From positions 62,001-126,000 of the forward strand of contig NZ_JAGIXS010000005.1 in NCBI RefSeq assembly GCF_030014915.1: 64,000 bases of DNA, read 5' to 3'. The notes beneath the pieces were generated by a model, which was given only the letters and a program-made list of their open reading frames with translations, did no database searches and was not told the DNA's origin. The stretch is from Pelomonas sp. V22. GTDB lineage: Bacteria; Pseudomonadota; Gammaproteobacteria; Burkholderiales; Burkholderiaceae_C. This document shows, piece by piece, positions 35,551 through 43,328 of the stretch. The position numbers and the translations under genes are program-made. The stretch's first letter is position 1. The number at the start of each line of letters is the position of its first letter.

Positions 35551-36441
35551 TCACTTCGGCGCCTGGTAGACCCGCACGTAGTCGACCTCCATCGTGACCG
35601 GGAAGATCGCGTCGTCGATGGCGCCGCCCAGGTCGCCGCCGATGGCGATGTTGAGGATCATGAACTGCGGCGCATCGAAGGGCCATTGCGCCTTCCCGGT
35701 GCCGGCGTTCTTGTAGACGAAGTGCTGCTTGCCATCGATGCCGAAGCGGATCTGCTGGGCCGTCCATTCCATCTGGTAGGTGTGGAAAGCGGTGCAGGGG
35801 TCGGCCACCACGGTGGCCGCACCTGAGCCGTTGGCGCCGCTGCCCGAGGTGGTGTGCGTGGTGCTGAACACGCGGGTCGGGTTGCTGCCCACCTGCTCCA
35901 TGATGTCCAGCTCGCCACCGGCCGGCCAGCCGCCACTGCTGCCCAGCATCCAGATCGCCGGCCAGGTGCCCTTGCCGCAGGGCAGCTTGGCGCGGATCTC
36001 GAAGTAGCCATAGGTCCAGTCGGCCTTGCCGGCGGTGATCAGGCGCGTGGAGGTGTAGGCCTGGCCGCCCCAATCGGCGGCCGAGCTCATCTGCTCCTTG
36101 CGTGCGGTGATGACCAGCTTGCCGTCGCGCAGCACGGCGTTCTCGGCGCGCGGGCCGCTGTAGTACTGCTTCTCGTTGTTGTGCCAGCCCTGCTTGTTCA
36201 TGCCGGTGTCATAGGCCCACTTGCTGGCGTCGGGCAGGCCGGCACTGTCGAACTCGTCGGACCAGACCAGCTTGTAGCCGGCGGGCACGGTCAGGGCCTC
36301 GGGCGCCGGGGTGGGGGGTGTCGGTGTTTGCGTGCCTGCTGCGCTGCCCGCGCCGCCGGCGCCACCACATGCGCCGAGGCTCAGCGCCGCCAGCAAGGGG
36401 CCCCAGCGCCCGCGCTGGGAGAGTTTTGAATTCATTGCCAT
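35551..36441 (-). CDS. GH16 beta-glucanase lipoprotein
   Basis: A 296-residue glycoside hydrolase family 16 enzyme. A lipobox LGAC places the lipid on Cys25, followed by a Pro/Thr linker to about 50. The catalytic domain begins KLVWSDEFD and has the ExDxxE motif E177-L-D179-I-M-E182 in GGELDIMEQ, the variant with Met seen in laminarinase-type endo-1,3-beta-glucanases. It should sit on the outer membrane and cut beta-1,3(1,4)-glucan. I chose the ATG at 36441, 10 nt after GGAG; the frame continues upstream but that part overlaps the binding-protein gene. It is third in the minus-strand GH30 operon, 31 nt after the binding-protein gene. Confidence 0.93.
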   Translation of the reverse strand: MAMNSKLSQRGRWGPLLAALSLGACGGAGGAGSAAGTQTPTPPTPAPEALTVPAGYKLVWSDEFDSAGLPDASKWAYDTGMNKQGWHNNEKQYYSGPRAENAVLRDGKLVITARKEQMSSAADWGGQAYTSTRLITAGKADWTYGYFEIRAKLPCGKGTWPAIWMLGSSGGWPAGGELDIMEQVGSNPTRVFSTTHTTSGSGANGSGAATVVADPCTAFHTYQMEWTAQQIRFGIDGKQHFVYKNAGTGKAQWPFDAPQFMILNIAIGGDLGGAIDDAIFPVTMEVDYVRVYQAPK

Positions 36442-36472
36442 GGCTTGTTGTCTCCGGTTGATTGTCTTGTTG

Positions 36473-37738
36473 TCAGCGCAGCGCCCGTCGCTGCAGCAGT
36501 TGTTCGGCATCGGCCAGGGCCGTGCGTATCGGCTTGTTGCGGGTCAGTACCTTGTCGAGTTCGGTCTGCACCACTTCCTCGGCGAACTGGTTCTGCTTGT
36601 GCACCGGCAAGGCGGTGATACGGCGCGCGGCTTCGCGCCAGAGCTGGCGCGCGCGCTGGCCGCCGAGGAAGGGCAGGGGCTCGCTGAAGAAGGCGTCGTC
36701 GTGCGTGGCCAGCAAGGCCGGAAAGGCATCGAAGTCCTTGAAGGCCTGCAGCTGGCGCTGCGGGTCCAGCGTCATCAGCTGCATGAAGTCCCAGGCCAGG
36801 GCCTTGCGTTCGGGTGCGATGCGGCGCGGCATCGCATAGAAGGCGCCACCGTAGGTGGCCGTGCCACCTTCGGGCAGCGGCGCGGCGCGCCACAGGCCGC
36901 TGGTACTGGGTGCGATGAAGTTGTTCAGCTGGCCGACCAGCCAGGCGCCCGAGAGCTCGGTGGCCAGGCGGCCGCGCTTGAAGCCCTCGGCCCAGTCGTT
37001 GGACCAGGCCGAGACGCGCGCATCCAGCCCCTGCCGGCGCGCCAGCAAGGCGACCTCGAAGGCGCGCTCGAAGCGGGGCGAGTTGACGAGCACGCGCGAG
37101 GCGGTGTCGAAGTACAGGCCTTCACCGGGCTTCAGGCCGCCGCGGATGATGATGTCCTTGATCTCCTGCACATGGGCGATCAGGTAGGCGCCGGTGGCGG
37201 CCTTGATGCGTGCGCCAGCGGCCACGTAGCGCTCCCAGGTGCCGGTGAGATCGGCCTCGGCCACGCCGGCCTTGGCGAGGATGTCGTGGCGGTACAGCAT
37301 CGTGCCGGGGCCGATGTCGGCTGGCATCGCCACCATGGCGCCGCTGCGGGCCAGCGCCTGGTCGTAGGCGAAGGGCACCAGCCGCGAGCGGAAGCGCTCG
37401 ACGCCGTAGGCGCTCTGGCGCAGGTCCTCCAGGCCGCCGCCTTGGGCGAAGCGGCCGACGAAGCTGGACTCGAGCGCCATCACGTCGGGCAGCGAAACTG
37501 CGGTAGAGAGCGCCGTGGTCATCGCCGTGTGGTGGTCGCTGTACTGGCGGCTGAGGATCTTCAGCTCCACATCGGGATGCAGGCGCTGCCAAGCCGGGAT
37601 CGCAGCGCGCGCGATTTCGTCGACCAGCGGGAAGGCGGCGACGGTCAGCGTGCGGCGTTCGCTTGCGTGGGCCTGGCTCAACGCCGGCAGCGCACTGGCC
37701 AGCAGCACGCGCCGGCTGATGGCGGAGCCGCTGTTCAT
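36473..37738 (-). CDS. Second ABC sugar-binding protein, paralogue of the one at 24499
   Basis: A 421-residue family-1 solute-binding protein, clearly paralogous to the protein at 24499 along its whole length (shared AFPxVDEIxRAAxPAW, DHHTAM, TALSTAV, DVMALE, KAATGAYL blocks). Its signal peptide differs: it begins with a Tat-like ISRRVLLASALP. No permease or ATPase genes accompany it, so I infer it feeds the permeases at 25790-27561. It overlaps the GH30 gene by 4 nt (ATGA on the minus strand) and is followed by GH16. Two receptors may widen the oligosaccharide range. Confidence 0.92.
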   Translation of the reverse strand: MNSGSAISRRVLLASALPALSQAHASERRTLTVAAFPLVDEIARAAIPAWQRLHPDVELKILSRQYSDHHTAMTTALSTAVSLPDVMALESSFVGRFAQGGGLEDLRQSAYGVERFRSRLVPFAYDQALARSGAMVAMPADIGPGTMLYRHDILAKAGVAEADLTGTWERYVAAGARIKAATGAYLIAHVQEIKDIIIRGGLKPGEGLYFDTASRVLVNSPRFERAFEVALLARRQGLDARVSAWSNDWAEGFKRGRLATELSGAWLVGQLNNFIAPSTSGLWRAAPLPEGGTATYGGAFYAMPRRIAPERKALAWDFMQLMTLDPQRQLQAFKDFDAFPALLATHDDAFFSEPLPFLGGQRARQLWREAARRITALPVHKQNQFAEEVVQTELDKVLTRNKPIRTALADAEQLLQRRALR

Positions 37739-39129
37739 CGGAGGTAGGTGGCGATGGCGCGAGGCGGCAGCTCGGCCAGGCAGGCTTCGCCGTCGACGCA
37801 CAACACGAAGCGCTGCGTGGCCTCGCTGCGGTTGAGCACCACCAGCGCGAGGCTCCCATCCGGGTTGACGGCGGCTGTGCACTCCAGGTCTTGCCGGCTC
37901 GCCGCGCACAGCACGCGCTCGGCACCGGGCTTGATGAAGCGGGCGAAGTGGCCGAGGTAGTCGAATGAGGGCTGCGGCATCAGGCGGCCGCTCGCTCGAT
38001 CGGCCAGCATCGGCGCGCTGCACAGGTTGCTCACGTGATTGGGACCACCGGTTTCATCGAGCAGCAGGTTCCAGTCGATCCAGCCGACGGTCCAGCGGTT
38101 CAGGTCATTGATGATGTTGCGGCCATAGCGCTCGGCCGGCACCAGCGAACCCCCATGCGGGCCGCCTTCCTGGCAGCCCTCGGTGAACAGCAGCTGCTTG
38201 TCGGGCCAGGCGTCGTGCACCAGCTGCACATGGTCGAAATGGTCTTCGCCATACCAGTGGAAGCCGCAGCCCCAGACATAGCGCGAGGCCTCGGGGTCCG
38301 AATAGACGGTGTCTGCCCGCTGCACCATCTGGTCGCGGTTGTGGTCCCAGATGATGATGCGCACGCGCTCGAGGCCGGCCGCATGCAGCGCGGGGCCGAG
38401 ATGGTCGCGCACGAAGTCGCGTTCCTCTTCGGCGCTGTAAATGCAGGAATCCCAACGCTGCAGGGCCTCGGGTTCGTTCTGTACCGTCACGCCCCAGACC
38501 GGCACGCCCTCGGCCTCGTAGGCCTCTATGAAGCGCACATAGCACTGGGCCCAGGCGGCGGCGTACTGCGGCAGCAGCTTGCCGCCGTGGTTCATCTCGC
38601 CATTGCTCTTCATCCAGGCCGGCGGGCTCCAGGGCGAGACCAGCAGCTTGATCGGCTGGCGCGCCACCGCCTGCGCGGCCTTGATCATTGGCAGCAGGGC
38701 CTGGCGATCGCGGTCGATGTTGAAATGCTGCAGCGCCTCGTCGCCCGCCACTGTGGCATGCGCGTAGTTGCCGAGCGAGAAGTCGCAGCTGTTCATGTGA
38801 ACCCGGCAGAGCGTGTAGCCATGGCCGTGGTCTTCATCGAAGTAGGCGCTCAGCAAGGCCGCGGCTTCGTCGGGCGGCAGTTGCTGCCAGACGCTGGCGG
38901 CCGACTCGGTGAAGGCGCCGCCAAAGCCCTCGATACGTTGGAAGCGGCGCTCGCTGTTGACCATCAATCGCGGCAGGCCGGCGGCCGATTCGCTCGCCAT
39001 CAGTGACGCTGCGAGCTGCAGTGTCAGCGCTGCTTGTGGAGCCAGTCGGCGCTCGGCGTGCACTGCCTGGGCAGCGGCGGTGAGCACCCAGTGGAGTGTG
39101 GTGGTGGAAGCGGGCAGGGCTGCGGTCAT
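37735..39129 (-). CDS. GH30-family beta-glucanase/glucosidase
   Basis: A 464-residue glycoside hydrolase family 30 enzyme. The domain begins RIEGFGGAFTESAA; the acid/base is Glu219 in TVQNEPE and the nucleophile Glu317 in LLFTEGCQEGG, with SPWSPPAWMK and HWYGED as further family blocks. A small beta-sandwich forms the C-terminus. Relatives are endo-beta-1,6-glucanases, beta-glucosidases and glucosylceramidases. I see no signal peptide, so it is probably cytoplasmic and acts on imported oligosaccharides. The start is uncertain: ATG 39129 has no clear ribosome-binding site, and an internal Met44 (MASESAAGLPRL) also precedes the domain. It is first in a minus-strand operon. Confidence 0.92.
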   Translation of the reverse strand: MTAALPASTTTLHWVLTAAAQAVHAERRLAPQAALTLQLAASLMASESAAGLPRLMVNSERRFQRIEGFGGAFTESAASVWQQLPPDEAAALLSAYFDEDHGHGYTLCRVHMNSCDFSLGNYAHATVAGDEALQHFNIDRDRQALLPMIKAAQAVARQPIKLLVSPWSPPAWMKSNGEMNHGGKLLPQYAAAWAQCYVRFIEAYEAEGVPVWGVTVQNEPEALQRWDSCIYSAEEERDFVRDHLGPALHAAGLERVRIIIWDHNRDQMVQRADTVYSDPEASRYVWGCGFHWYGEDHFDHVQLVHDAWPDKQLLFTEGCQEGGPHGGSLVPAERYGRNIINDLNRWTVGWIDWNLLLDETGGPNHVSNLCSAPMLADRASGRLMPQPSFDYLGHFARFIKPGAERVLCAASRQDLECTAAVNPDGSLALVVLNRSEATQRFVLCVDGEACLAELPPRAIATYLR

Positions 39130-39195
39130 GAAGAAGGAGGAGGAGATCCTGGCATCGGCGCGATTGGCATGTCATGGGTGCGTTGCCTGGATTTA

Positions 39196-39246
39196 TGAAA
39201 GCGCTTTCTTGGCCGCGAGAATAGAGGCTCGCTGCGCGCCGGTCAA
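39196..39246 (-). promoter_or_regulatory. GH30 operon promoter with LacI operator 3
   Basis: On the minus strand TTGACC (39246-39241) and TATTCT (39223-39218) form a good sigma-70 promoter with a 17-bp spacer. TGAAAGCGCTTTCT (39196-39209, one mismatch from the other copies) lies just downstream, over the expected start point, so a bound LacI protein would block transcription of the GH30-binding protein-GH16 operon. Confidence 0.8.
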
Positions 39247-39295
39247 TGGCGACTGCCCGGGAACTCTTGCGCCATCAGTCCGCTGCTCGGCAGAA

Positions 39296-39327
39296 CTGTC
39301 GGCAGGTCATGACGAGCCTGCCGACAG
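39296..39327. repeat. Perfect 11-bp inverted repeat between divergent promoters
   Basis: CTGTCGGCAGG (39296-39306) and CCTGCCGACAG (39317-39327) are exact inverse copies around a 10-nt spacer that contains TCATGA. Neither strand has a following U-tract, so it does not look like a terminator. It lies upstream of both the GH30 promoter and glk and may bind another regulator. Confidence 0.6.
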
Positions 39328-39377
39328 GCTACAAACCGCCGGCCAGCGAGCCTTCGGGTAAATCATTGCTTGCGTCG

Positions 39378-39391
39378 TGAAAGCGCTTTCA
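39378..39391 (+). promoter_or_regulatory. LacI operator 4 (glk)
   Basis: An exact TGAAAGCGCTTTCA lies 36 nt before the glucokinase ATG at 39428. A GTG at 39377 would start inside this operator, which argues against its use. No convincing -35/-10 pair is visible, although TAAATC (39359-39364) could be a -10. Confidence 0.82.
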
Positions 39392-39427
39392 ATACGATGC
39401 CTGCTGATTCAGAATCCGAACACTTCC

Positions 39428-40426
39428 ATGCGCCAGCCCGAGCCGACCTACCCGCGACTTCTTGGTGACATCGGCGGCACCAATGCAAGGCTGGCCTGGG
39501 CCAGCAGCCCTGGCGAACCGTTGACCGACATCGCCCGCTACGCCTGCGCCGACCATGGATCGCTGGCCGCTGCAATCCAGCGTTATCTGGCCGACCATGG
39601 GCGCGAGCAAGGCCCGCGGGCCTGCGGCATCGGCATCGCCAATCCGGTGACCGGCGACGAGGTGCGGATGACCAACCACCACTGGTCGTTCTCGATCTCG
39701 CAGCTCAAGCGCGAGCTGGCGGTGGAGCAGCTCGCCGTGGTGAACGACTTCACCGCGCTGGCCCTGTCGCTGCCGGCCCTGGGCCCGCAGGACCTGCTGC
39801 CCATAGGCGGCGGCGCAGGCATTGCCGGCGAGGCGATGGCGGTGCTGGGTCCGGGCACGGGCCTTGGCGTCTCGGGCCTGCTGCCGGCGCCGGGGGGCGG
39901 CTATCTGCCGGTGCCAGGCGAAGGTGGGCACAGCACGCTAGCGGCGAATGATGAGCGCGAGGCGGCCGTGATCGAGTGGCTGCGCCGGCGCTTCGGCCAT
40001 GTGTCGGCCGAGCGCGTGCTGTCGGGCCCGGGACTGGTGAATCTGTACGAGGCCCTGGCCGCGCTGGCGGGCCGTGCCGTGCCGGCGCGGGACGCGGCCG
40101 GTATCGTGGATGCGGCGCGCGGCAGCGCCGACCCGCTCTGCGAAGAGGCCATCGACCTGTTCTGCCGCTTCCTCGGCAGCTTTGCCGGCAATGTGGCCCT
40201 GACCCTGGGCGCGCGGGGCGGCGTCTACATCGGTGGCGGCATTGCGCCGCGCCTGCTGCCGGAGCTGCGGGCCTCGCGCTTTCGCGAGCGCTTCGAGGGC
40301 AAGGGGCGCTTCCAGGCTTACCTGGCGAGCATTCCCTGTTTGCTGATCAATGCGGCCGTGTCGCCAGCGCTGATCGGCGCTTCGCGGGCGCTCGAGATCG
40401 AGCGCTACCGCTGCCCCGATCACTGA
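39428..40426 (+). CDS. glk: Glucokinase
   Basis: A 332-residue bacterial glucokinase of the Glk (group A) type. The ATP-binding loop is GDIGGTNARL (residues 13-22), with the family blocks MTNHHWSFSI, VVNDFTALALSLP, VLGPGTGLGVSGL, PGEGGHSTLA and HVSAERVLSGPGLVNLYEA. It phosphorylates glucose with ATP in the cytoplasm, the last dedicated step of the beta-glucan pathway encoded here. I chose ATG 39428, which lies downstream of LacI operator 4 and gives the family N-terminus. It is convergent with a LysR gene, 7 nt away. Confidence 0.97.
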   Translation: MRQPEPTYPRLLGDIGGTNARLAWASSPGEPLTDIARYACADHGSLAAAIQRYLADHGREQGPRACGIGIANPVTGDEVRMTNHHWSFSISQLKRELAVEQLAVVNDFTALALSLPALGPQDLLPIGGGAGIAGEAMAVLGPGTGLGVSGLLPAPGGGYLPVPGEGGHSTLAANDEREAAVIEWLRRRFGHVSAERVLSGPGLVNLYEALAALAGRAVPARDAAGIVDAARGSADPLCEEAIDLFCRFLGSFAGNVALTLGARGGVYIGGGIAPRLLPELRASRFRERFEGKGRFQAYLASIPCLLINAAVSPALIGASRALEIERYRCPDH

Positions 40427-40433
40427 CGCGCCA

Positions 40434-41324
40434 TCAACCCGAGCGCGCCAGCCAGCCGGCCCAGTGGTCGATGCAGGCGCGCAGCTTGGGCAGGCGGTGG
40501 CGTTCCTGCAGCATCACGGCATAGACCGGTACAGGTGCTTGTGACGCCAGCTCCGGCAGCACCTGCACCAGGGCGCCCGCCGCCACCAAAGGCTCGGCCA
40601 CGATGCTGATCAGGCGGCCTATGCCGGCGCCATGCTGGACCAGGGACAGCACGACGCCGCTGTTGTCGGTGCGGCTGTGCGGGCGCACGCGCAACTCGGC
40701 GGCCTCGGCGCCGCTGCCCAGCTGCCATTGATTGAGCACCGGGCTCGCGCTGTTGCCGATCAGGCGATGCCGCGCCAGCTCTGCGGCGCTGGCGGGCATG
40801 CCGTGCCGCTCTACATAGGACGGCGCCGCATAGAAGCGCCGTGTGAGCGTGCCGATCTGGCGGGCCACCAGGGTCTCGCTGGCCGGGCTGCCGGTGCGTA
40901 TCGCGATGTCCACGCCCTCGCGCGCCATGTCGACCACGCGATCGTCGGCCGAGATGTCCAGCTGCAGCTGCGGATGGCGCTCGTACAGCGCCGCGAGGCT
41001 GGGCGCGATCACCGACTGGGCCACGATGGTGGAGGCGCTGACCCGCACCCAGCCGCTCGGCCCGGCCAGCTTGCCGGAGAGCTCGCTGTGCAGCTCGGCG
41101 GCGGTGTCCAGCAGACGCCGGGCATGGGTGAGGAAGGTGTCGCCCTCGTCGGTCAGGCTGAGGCCATGGGTCGTGCGGTGCAGCAGGCGCACGCCGTTCT
41201 GGGCCTCCAGCCGGGCCAGGGCCCGCGTGACCTGGCTGACCGGCGCCTCGCGCTCGCGCGCCGCCGCCGAGAGCGTGCCCAGCTCCACGATGCGGACGAA
41301 AAGGGCCAGGTCATCGAGATGCAT
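40434..41324 (-). CDS. LysR-family transcriptional regulator
   Basis: A 296-residue LysR regulator: helix-turn-helix at residues 1-60 (DLALFVRIVELGTLSAAARE, then LHRTTHGLSLTDEG) and an effector domain of the CrgA/DmlR branch. I chose ATG 41324, which begins MHLDDLALF as in relatives; a start 27 nt upstream would run into the dyad that it probably binds. It is divergent from the 73-residue gene and tautomerase gene. The effector is unknown. Confidence 0.93.
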   Translation of the reverse strand: MHLDDLALFVRIVELGTLSAAAREREAPVSQVTRALARLEAQNGVRLLHRTTHGLSLTDEGDTFLTHARRLLDTAAELHSELSGKLAGPSGWVRVSASTIVAQSVIAPSLAALYERHPQLQLDISADDRVVDMAREGVDIAIRTGSPASETLVARQIGTLTRRFYAAPSYVERHGMPASAAELARHRLIGNSASPVLNQWQLGSGAEAAELRVRPHSRTDNSGVVLSLVQHGAGIGRLISIVAEPLVAAGALVQVLPELASQAPVPVYAVMLQERHRLPKLRACIDHWAGWLARSG

Positions 41325-41333
41325 GGGGCGATG

Positions 41334-41354
41334 GTATTGCAGTTGCTGCAATAC
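41334..41354. promoter_or_regulatory. 21-bp dyad, likely LysR operator
   Basis: GTATTGCAG (41334-41342) and CTGCAATAC (41346-41354) are perfect 9-bp arms around TTG, 10 nt before the LysR start and 87 nt before the divergent operon. T and A positions allow a T-N11-A reading. It is the likely site of autoregulation and of control of the tautomerase operon. Confidence 0.75.
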
Positions 41355-41440
41355 GGATTGCCATTTTGAGCGGTTTCAACGGACCTACTCACTCCATAAA
41401 GTGCAAGCACCAACCCTGCAGACCTACCCAGGAGCCCCGC

Positions 41441-41662
41441 ATGTCCTCCCTGCTCAACAACCCCCGTTTGCTCAATGCCCTGCACGACCTTGCCCATGCC
41501 GAAGCCGAGGCACTGCGCCGCGCGGCCATTGCCGATTTCTGGCGCGGCAGCGATGCGCTGCTGCAGGACGCCGCCGCCAGCGCCCACCGGGCCGCCCAGC
41601 GCCTGGCCTACCGCCTGCAGCGCCGGGCCGGCCGCATTGCCACCGCCGCCAACCCCTTCTAA
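41441..41662 (+). CDS. Small hypothetical protein in tautomerase operon
   Basis: A 73-residue protein, rich in Ala and Arg, predicted to be almost wholly alpha-helical, with no signal peptide or cysteine. It has a good ribosome-binding site AGGAG (41430-41434) before ATG 41441, and the tautomerase gene follows 14 nt after the stop, so it is likely real and co-transcribed. The pattern WRGSDALLQDAAASAHRAAQRLAYR suggests an amphipathic helix. I do not recognise a family and propose no function. Confidence 0.7.
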   Translation: MSSLLNNPRLLNALHDLAHAEAEALRRAAIADFWRGSDALLQDAAASAHRAAQRLAYRLQRRAGRIATAANPF

Positions 41663-41676
41663 ATAGAGACCTCGCC

Positions 41677-42078
41677 ATGCCCCTCTTGAACCTGCGCATC
41701 GCCGCCACCCCCAACCGTGCCCTGGCCGCCCGTGCCGCCGCCACGCTGCAAGACCTGACCGTGCAACTGCTGGGCAAGCAGGCCGAGCTGATCGCCATCG
41801 CGGTCGACTTCGTCGACCCGGCCACCTGGTTCGTCGCCGGCCGGCCGCTGAGCGACTGGCAGCGCAGCAGCTTCTCGCTGGAGATCAAGATCACCGACGA
41901 GACCAACACCAAGGCCGAGAAGGCGCGCTACATCGCTGCGGTGTTCGAGGCCTTCAGCGATCTGCTGGGGCCGCTGCACACCGAGAGCTACATCCATGTG
42001 CATGACGTGCGTCCCGCCGCCTACGGCTATGGCGGGCGCACACAGGAGTGGCGGTACCACCACCCCGGCAAGGCCTGA
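41677..42078 (+). CDS. Tautomerase-family protein
   Basis: A 133-residue protein of the tautomerase/MIF superfamily. Pro2, which becomes the N-terminal catalytic Pro1 after Met removal, is present in MPLLNLRIA, and the central ITDETNTKAEKARYI and C-terminal YIHVHDVRPAAYGYGG fit the family. Members tautomerise keto/enol acids or dehalogenate small acids; the substrate here is unknown. It probably forms an operon with the small gene before it, under the divergent LysR. Its 3' end takes part in an inverted repeat shared with the convergent metal exporter gene. Confidence 0.85.
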   Translation: MPLLNLRIAATPNRALAARAAATLQDLTVQLLGKQAELIAIAVDFVDPATWFVAGRPLSDWQRSSFSLEIKITDETNTKAEKARYIAAVFEAFSDLLGPLHTESYIHVHDVRPAAYGYGGRTQEWRYHHPGKA

Positions 42079-42117
42079 GTCCAAGCACGGGGTCCCGTGG
42101 GGCTCACCAGGCCTTGC
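42068..42117. terminator. Possible shared terminator of convergent genes
   Basis: GCAAGGCCTG (42068-42077) and CAGGCCTTGC (42108-42117) are exact inverse copies, with CACGGG/CCCGTG (42086-42099) inside. The arms lie in the 3' coding ends of the tautomerase and CDF genes. There is no U-tract; the structure may mark a bidirectional transcription end. Confidence 0.35.
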
Positions 42118-42742
42118 GCAGCTCCTGGCGGGCCTGCTGGATCACCGAGCGGGCCGCGCTGAGCGCCAGCAGCGCCATCACGCCGGCCACGGCGAGGTCA
42201 GGCCAGGCGCTGTGCGTGCCGAACACCCCGAGCGCCGCGGCCAGCACCACCAGGTTGCCGATGGCGTCGTTGCGGGTGCACAGCCAGACAGAGCGCATAT
42301 TGGCGTCGCCTTCGCGCCAGGCGTAGAGCATCACGGCCACGCCGAGGTTGGCCGCCAAGGCCAGCGCGCCGATGACGCCCATGGTCAGCGGTTCCGGCAC
42401 GCCGCCCTGCCAGGCGGACCAGGCGGCGCGGCCCAGCACGAAGAGGCCGAAGGCGCCCATGCTGAGGCCCTTGATCAGGGCCGAGCCGGCGCGCCAGCGC
42501 AGCGACAGGCCCATCACCGCCAGCGCCATGCCGTAGTTGGCAGCATCGCCGAAGAAGTCCACCGAATCCGCCAGCAGCGACACCGACTTGGAACTCCAGC
42601 CCCCCAGCACCTCGACGAAGAACATCGCCAGGTTGATCACCAGCGCCGCCCACAGCACGCGGCGGTAGCGCGGCGAATCGGCGGCGGACAGCGGGGCGTG
42701 GTCGTGCCCATGGTGATGGTCGTGGGAGCAGGCGTGGCTCAT
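42104..42742 (-). CDS. CDF-family metal exporter (DmeF/CzcD-like)
   Basis: A 212-residue cation diffusion facilitator-like protein. The His-rich N-terminus (HDHHHGHDHA) is followed by six transmembrane helices with ADSVDFFGDAANYG in the second, where metal-binding acids of the family lie. It lacks the usual C-terminal cytoplasmic domain, as do some short CDF proteins. It should export divalent metals (Zn2+, Co2+, Cd2+ or Ni2+) from the cytoplasm. A MerR-type promoter with a 19-bp spacer precedes it and a divergent merR-type gene lies next to it. Confidence 0.9.
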   Translation of the reverse strand: MSHACSHDHHHGHDHAPLSAADSPRYRRVLWAALVINLAMFFVEVLGGWSSKSVSLLADSVDFFGDAANYGMALAVMGLSLRWRAGSALIKGLSMGAFGLFVLGRAAWSAWQGGVPEPLTMGVIGALALAANLGVAVMLYAWREGDANMRSVWLCTRNDAIGNLVVLAAALGVFGTHSAWPDLAVAGVMALLALSAARSVIQQARQELRKAW

Positions 42743-42775
42743 GGTGATGGGCTTCCATTCGTTGCGGATGCAGGG

Positions 42776-42806
42776 ATTGGAAACCCCGTAGCAACTCCAG
42801 AGTCAA
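42776..42806 (-). promoter_or_regulatory. MerR-type promoter of the CDF gene
   Basis: On the minus strand TTGACT (42806-42801) and TCCAAT (42781-42776) are separated by 19 bp, the overlong spacer typical of MerR-activated metal promoters. The spacer region holds an imperfect dyad, ACTCTGGAG-TTG-CTACGGGGT. It lies between the divergent CDF and MerR genes. Confidence 0.8.
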
Positions 42807-42848
42807 GCGCGGCATCCGGCGATACTTCGCAGCCAGGAGCTTGACCCC

Positions 42849-43328
42849 ATGCGCATCGGTGAACTGAGCCAGTCGACCGGCGTCGACATCGAGACCATCC
42901 GCTTCTACGAGAAGAGCGGCCTGCTGCCCGCGCCGGCGCGCGAGGCCAATGGCTACCGCGACTACGGCCAGCCGCAGCTGGAGCGCCTGGCCTTCATCCG
43001 CCATTGCCGGGCGCTGGACATGTCGCTGGCCGATGTGGGCCTGCTGCTGGCCGCCTTGAACGAAGGCGCGCCCGAGCGGCTGGCCGCCGTGGACGGCCTG
43101 GTCGACGCGCAGCTGGCCAAGGTGCGCGCCCGCCTGGCCAGCATGCGGGCGCTGGAAAAGCAGCTGGCCGCGCTGAAGGCGCGCTGCGATTCCGACCATG
43201 CCCATCATGGCTGCGGTGTGCTCGAGGAATTGGTGGCGGCAGCCCAGGGCGAGGCCTGCGCCTGCCATGAGCCGCCATCGCCTCAGCCCAAGCCCCTCAT
43301 CAGCAAGCCGAGGAAGGCGAGGCCATAG
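42849..43328 (+). CDS. MerR-family metal-responsive regulator (CadR/PbrR-like)
   Basis: A 159-residue MerR regulator. The winged helix covers residues 1-70 (MRIGELSQSTGVDIETIRFYEKSGLL), a long dimerisation helix about 80-118, and the metal-binding part has Cys near RCDSDHAHHGCGVLEEL plus a CAC pair near residue 138. This resembles the Cd2+/Pb2+-type sensors. It is divergent from the CDF exporter gene and should activate it from the 19-bp-spaced promoter. Its 3' end overlaps the convergent membrane-protein gene by 46 bp. Confidence 0.93.
   Translation: MRIGELSQSTGVDIETIRFYEKSGLLPAPAREANGYRDYGQPQLERLAFIRHCRALDMSLADVGLLLAALNEGAPERLAAVDGLVDAQLAKVRARLASMRALEKQLAALKARCDSDHAHHGCGVLEELVAAAQGEACACHEPPSPQPKPLISKPRKARP

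Larger units (their letters stand above)
39130..39427. promoter_or_regulatory. Divergent control region between GH30 and glk
   Basis: These 298 bp have no gene. They hold the minus-strand GH30 promoter, LacI operators 3 and 4, and a perfect 11-bp dyad between them (listed separately). I see no further ORF with a convincing ribosome-binding site and no terminator with a U-tract. Confidence 0.8.

Noticed and set aside
39377-39427. GTG start for glucokinase at 39377
   Set aside because: It would place the start codon next to and the first codons inside LacI operator 4; ATG 39428 matches the family N-terminus.
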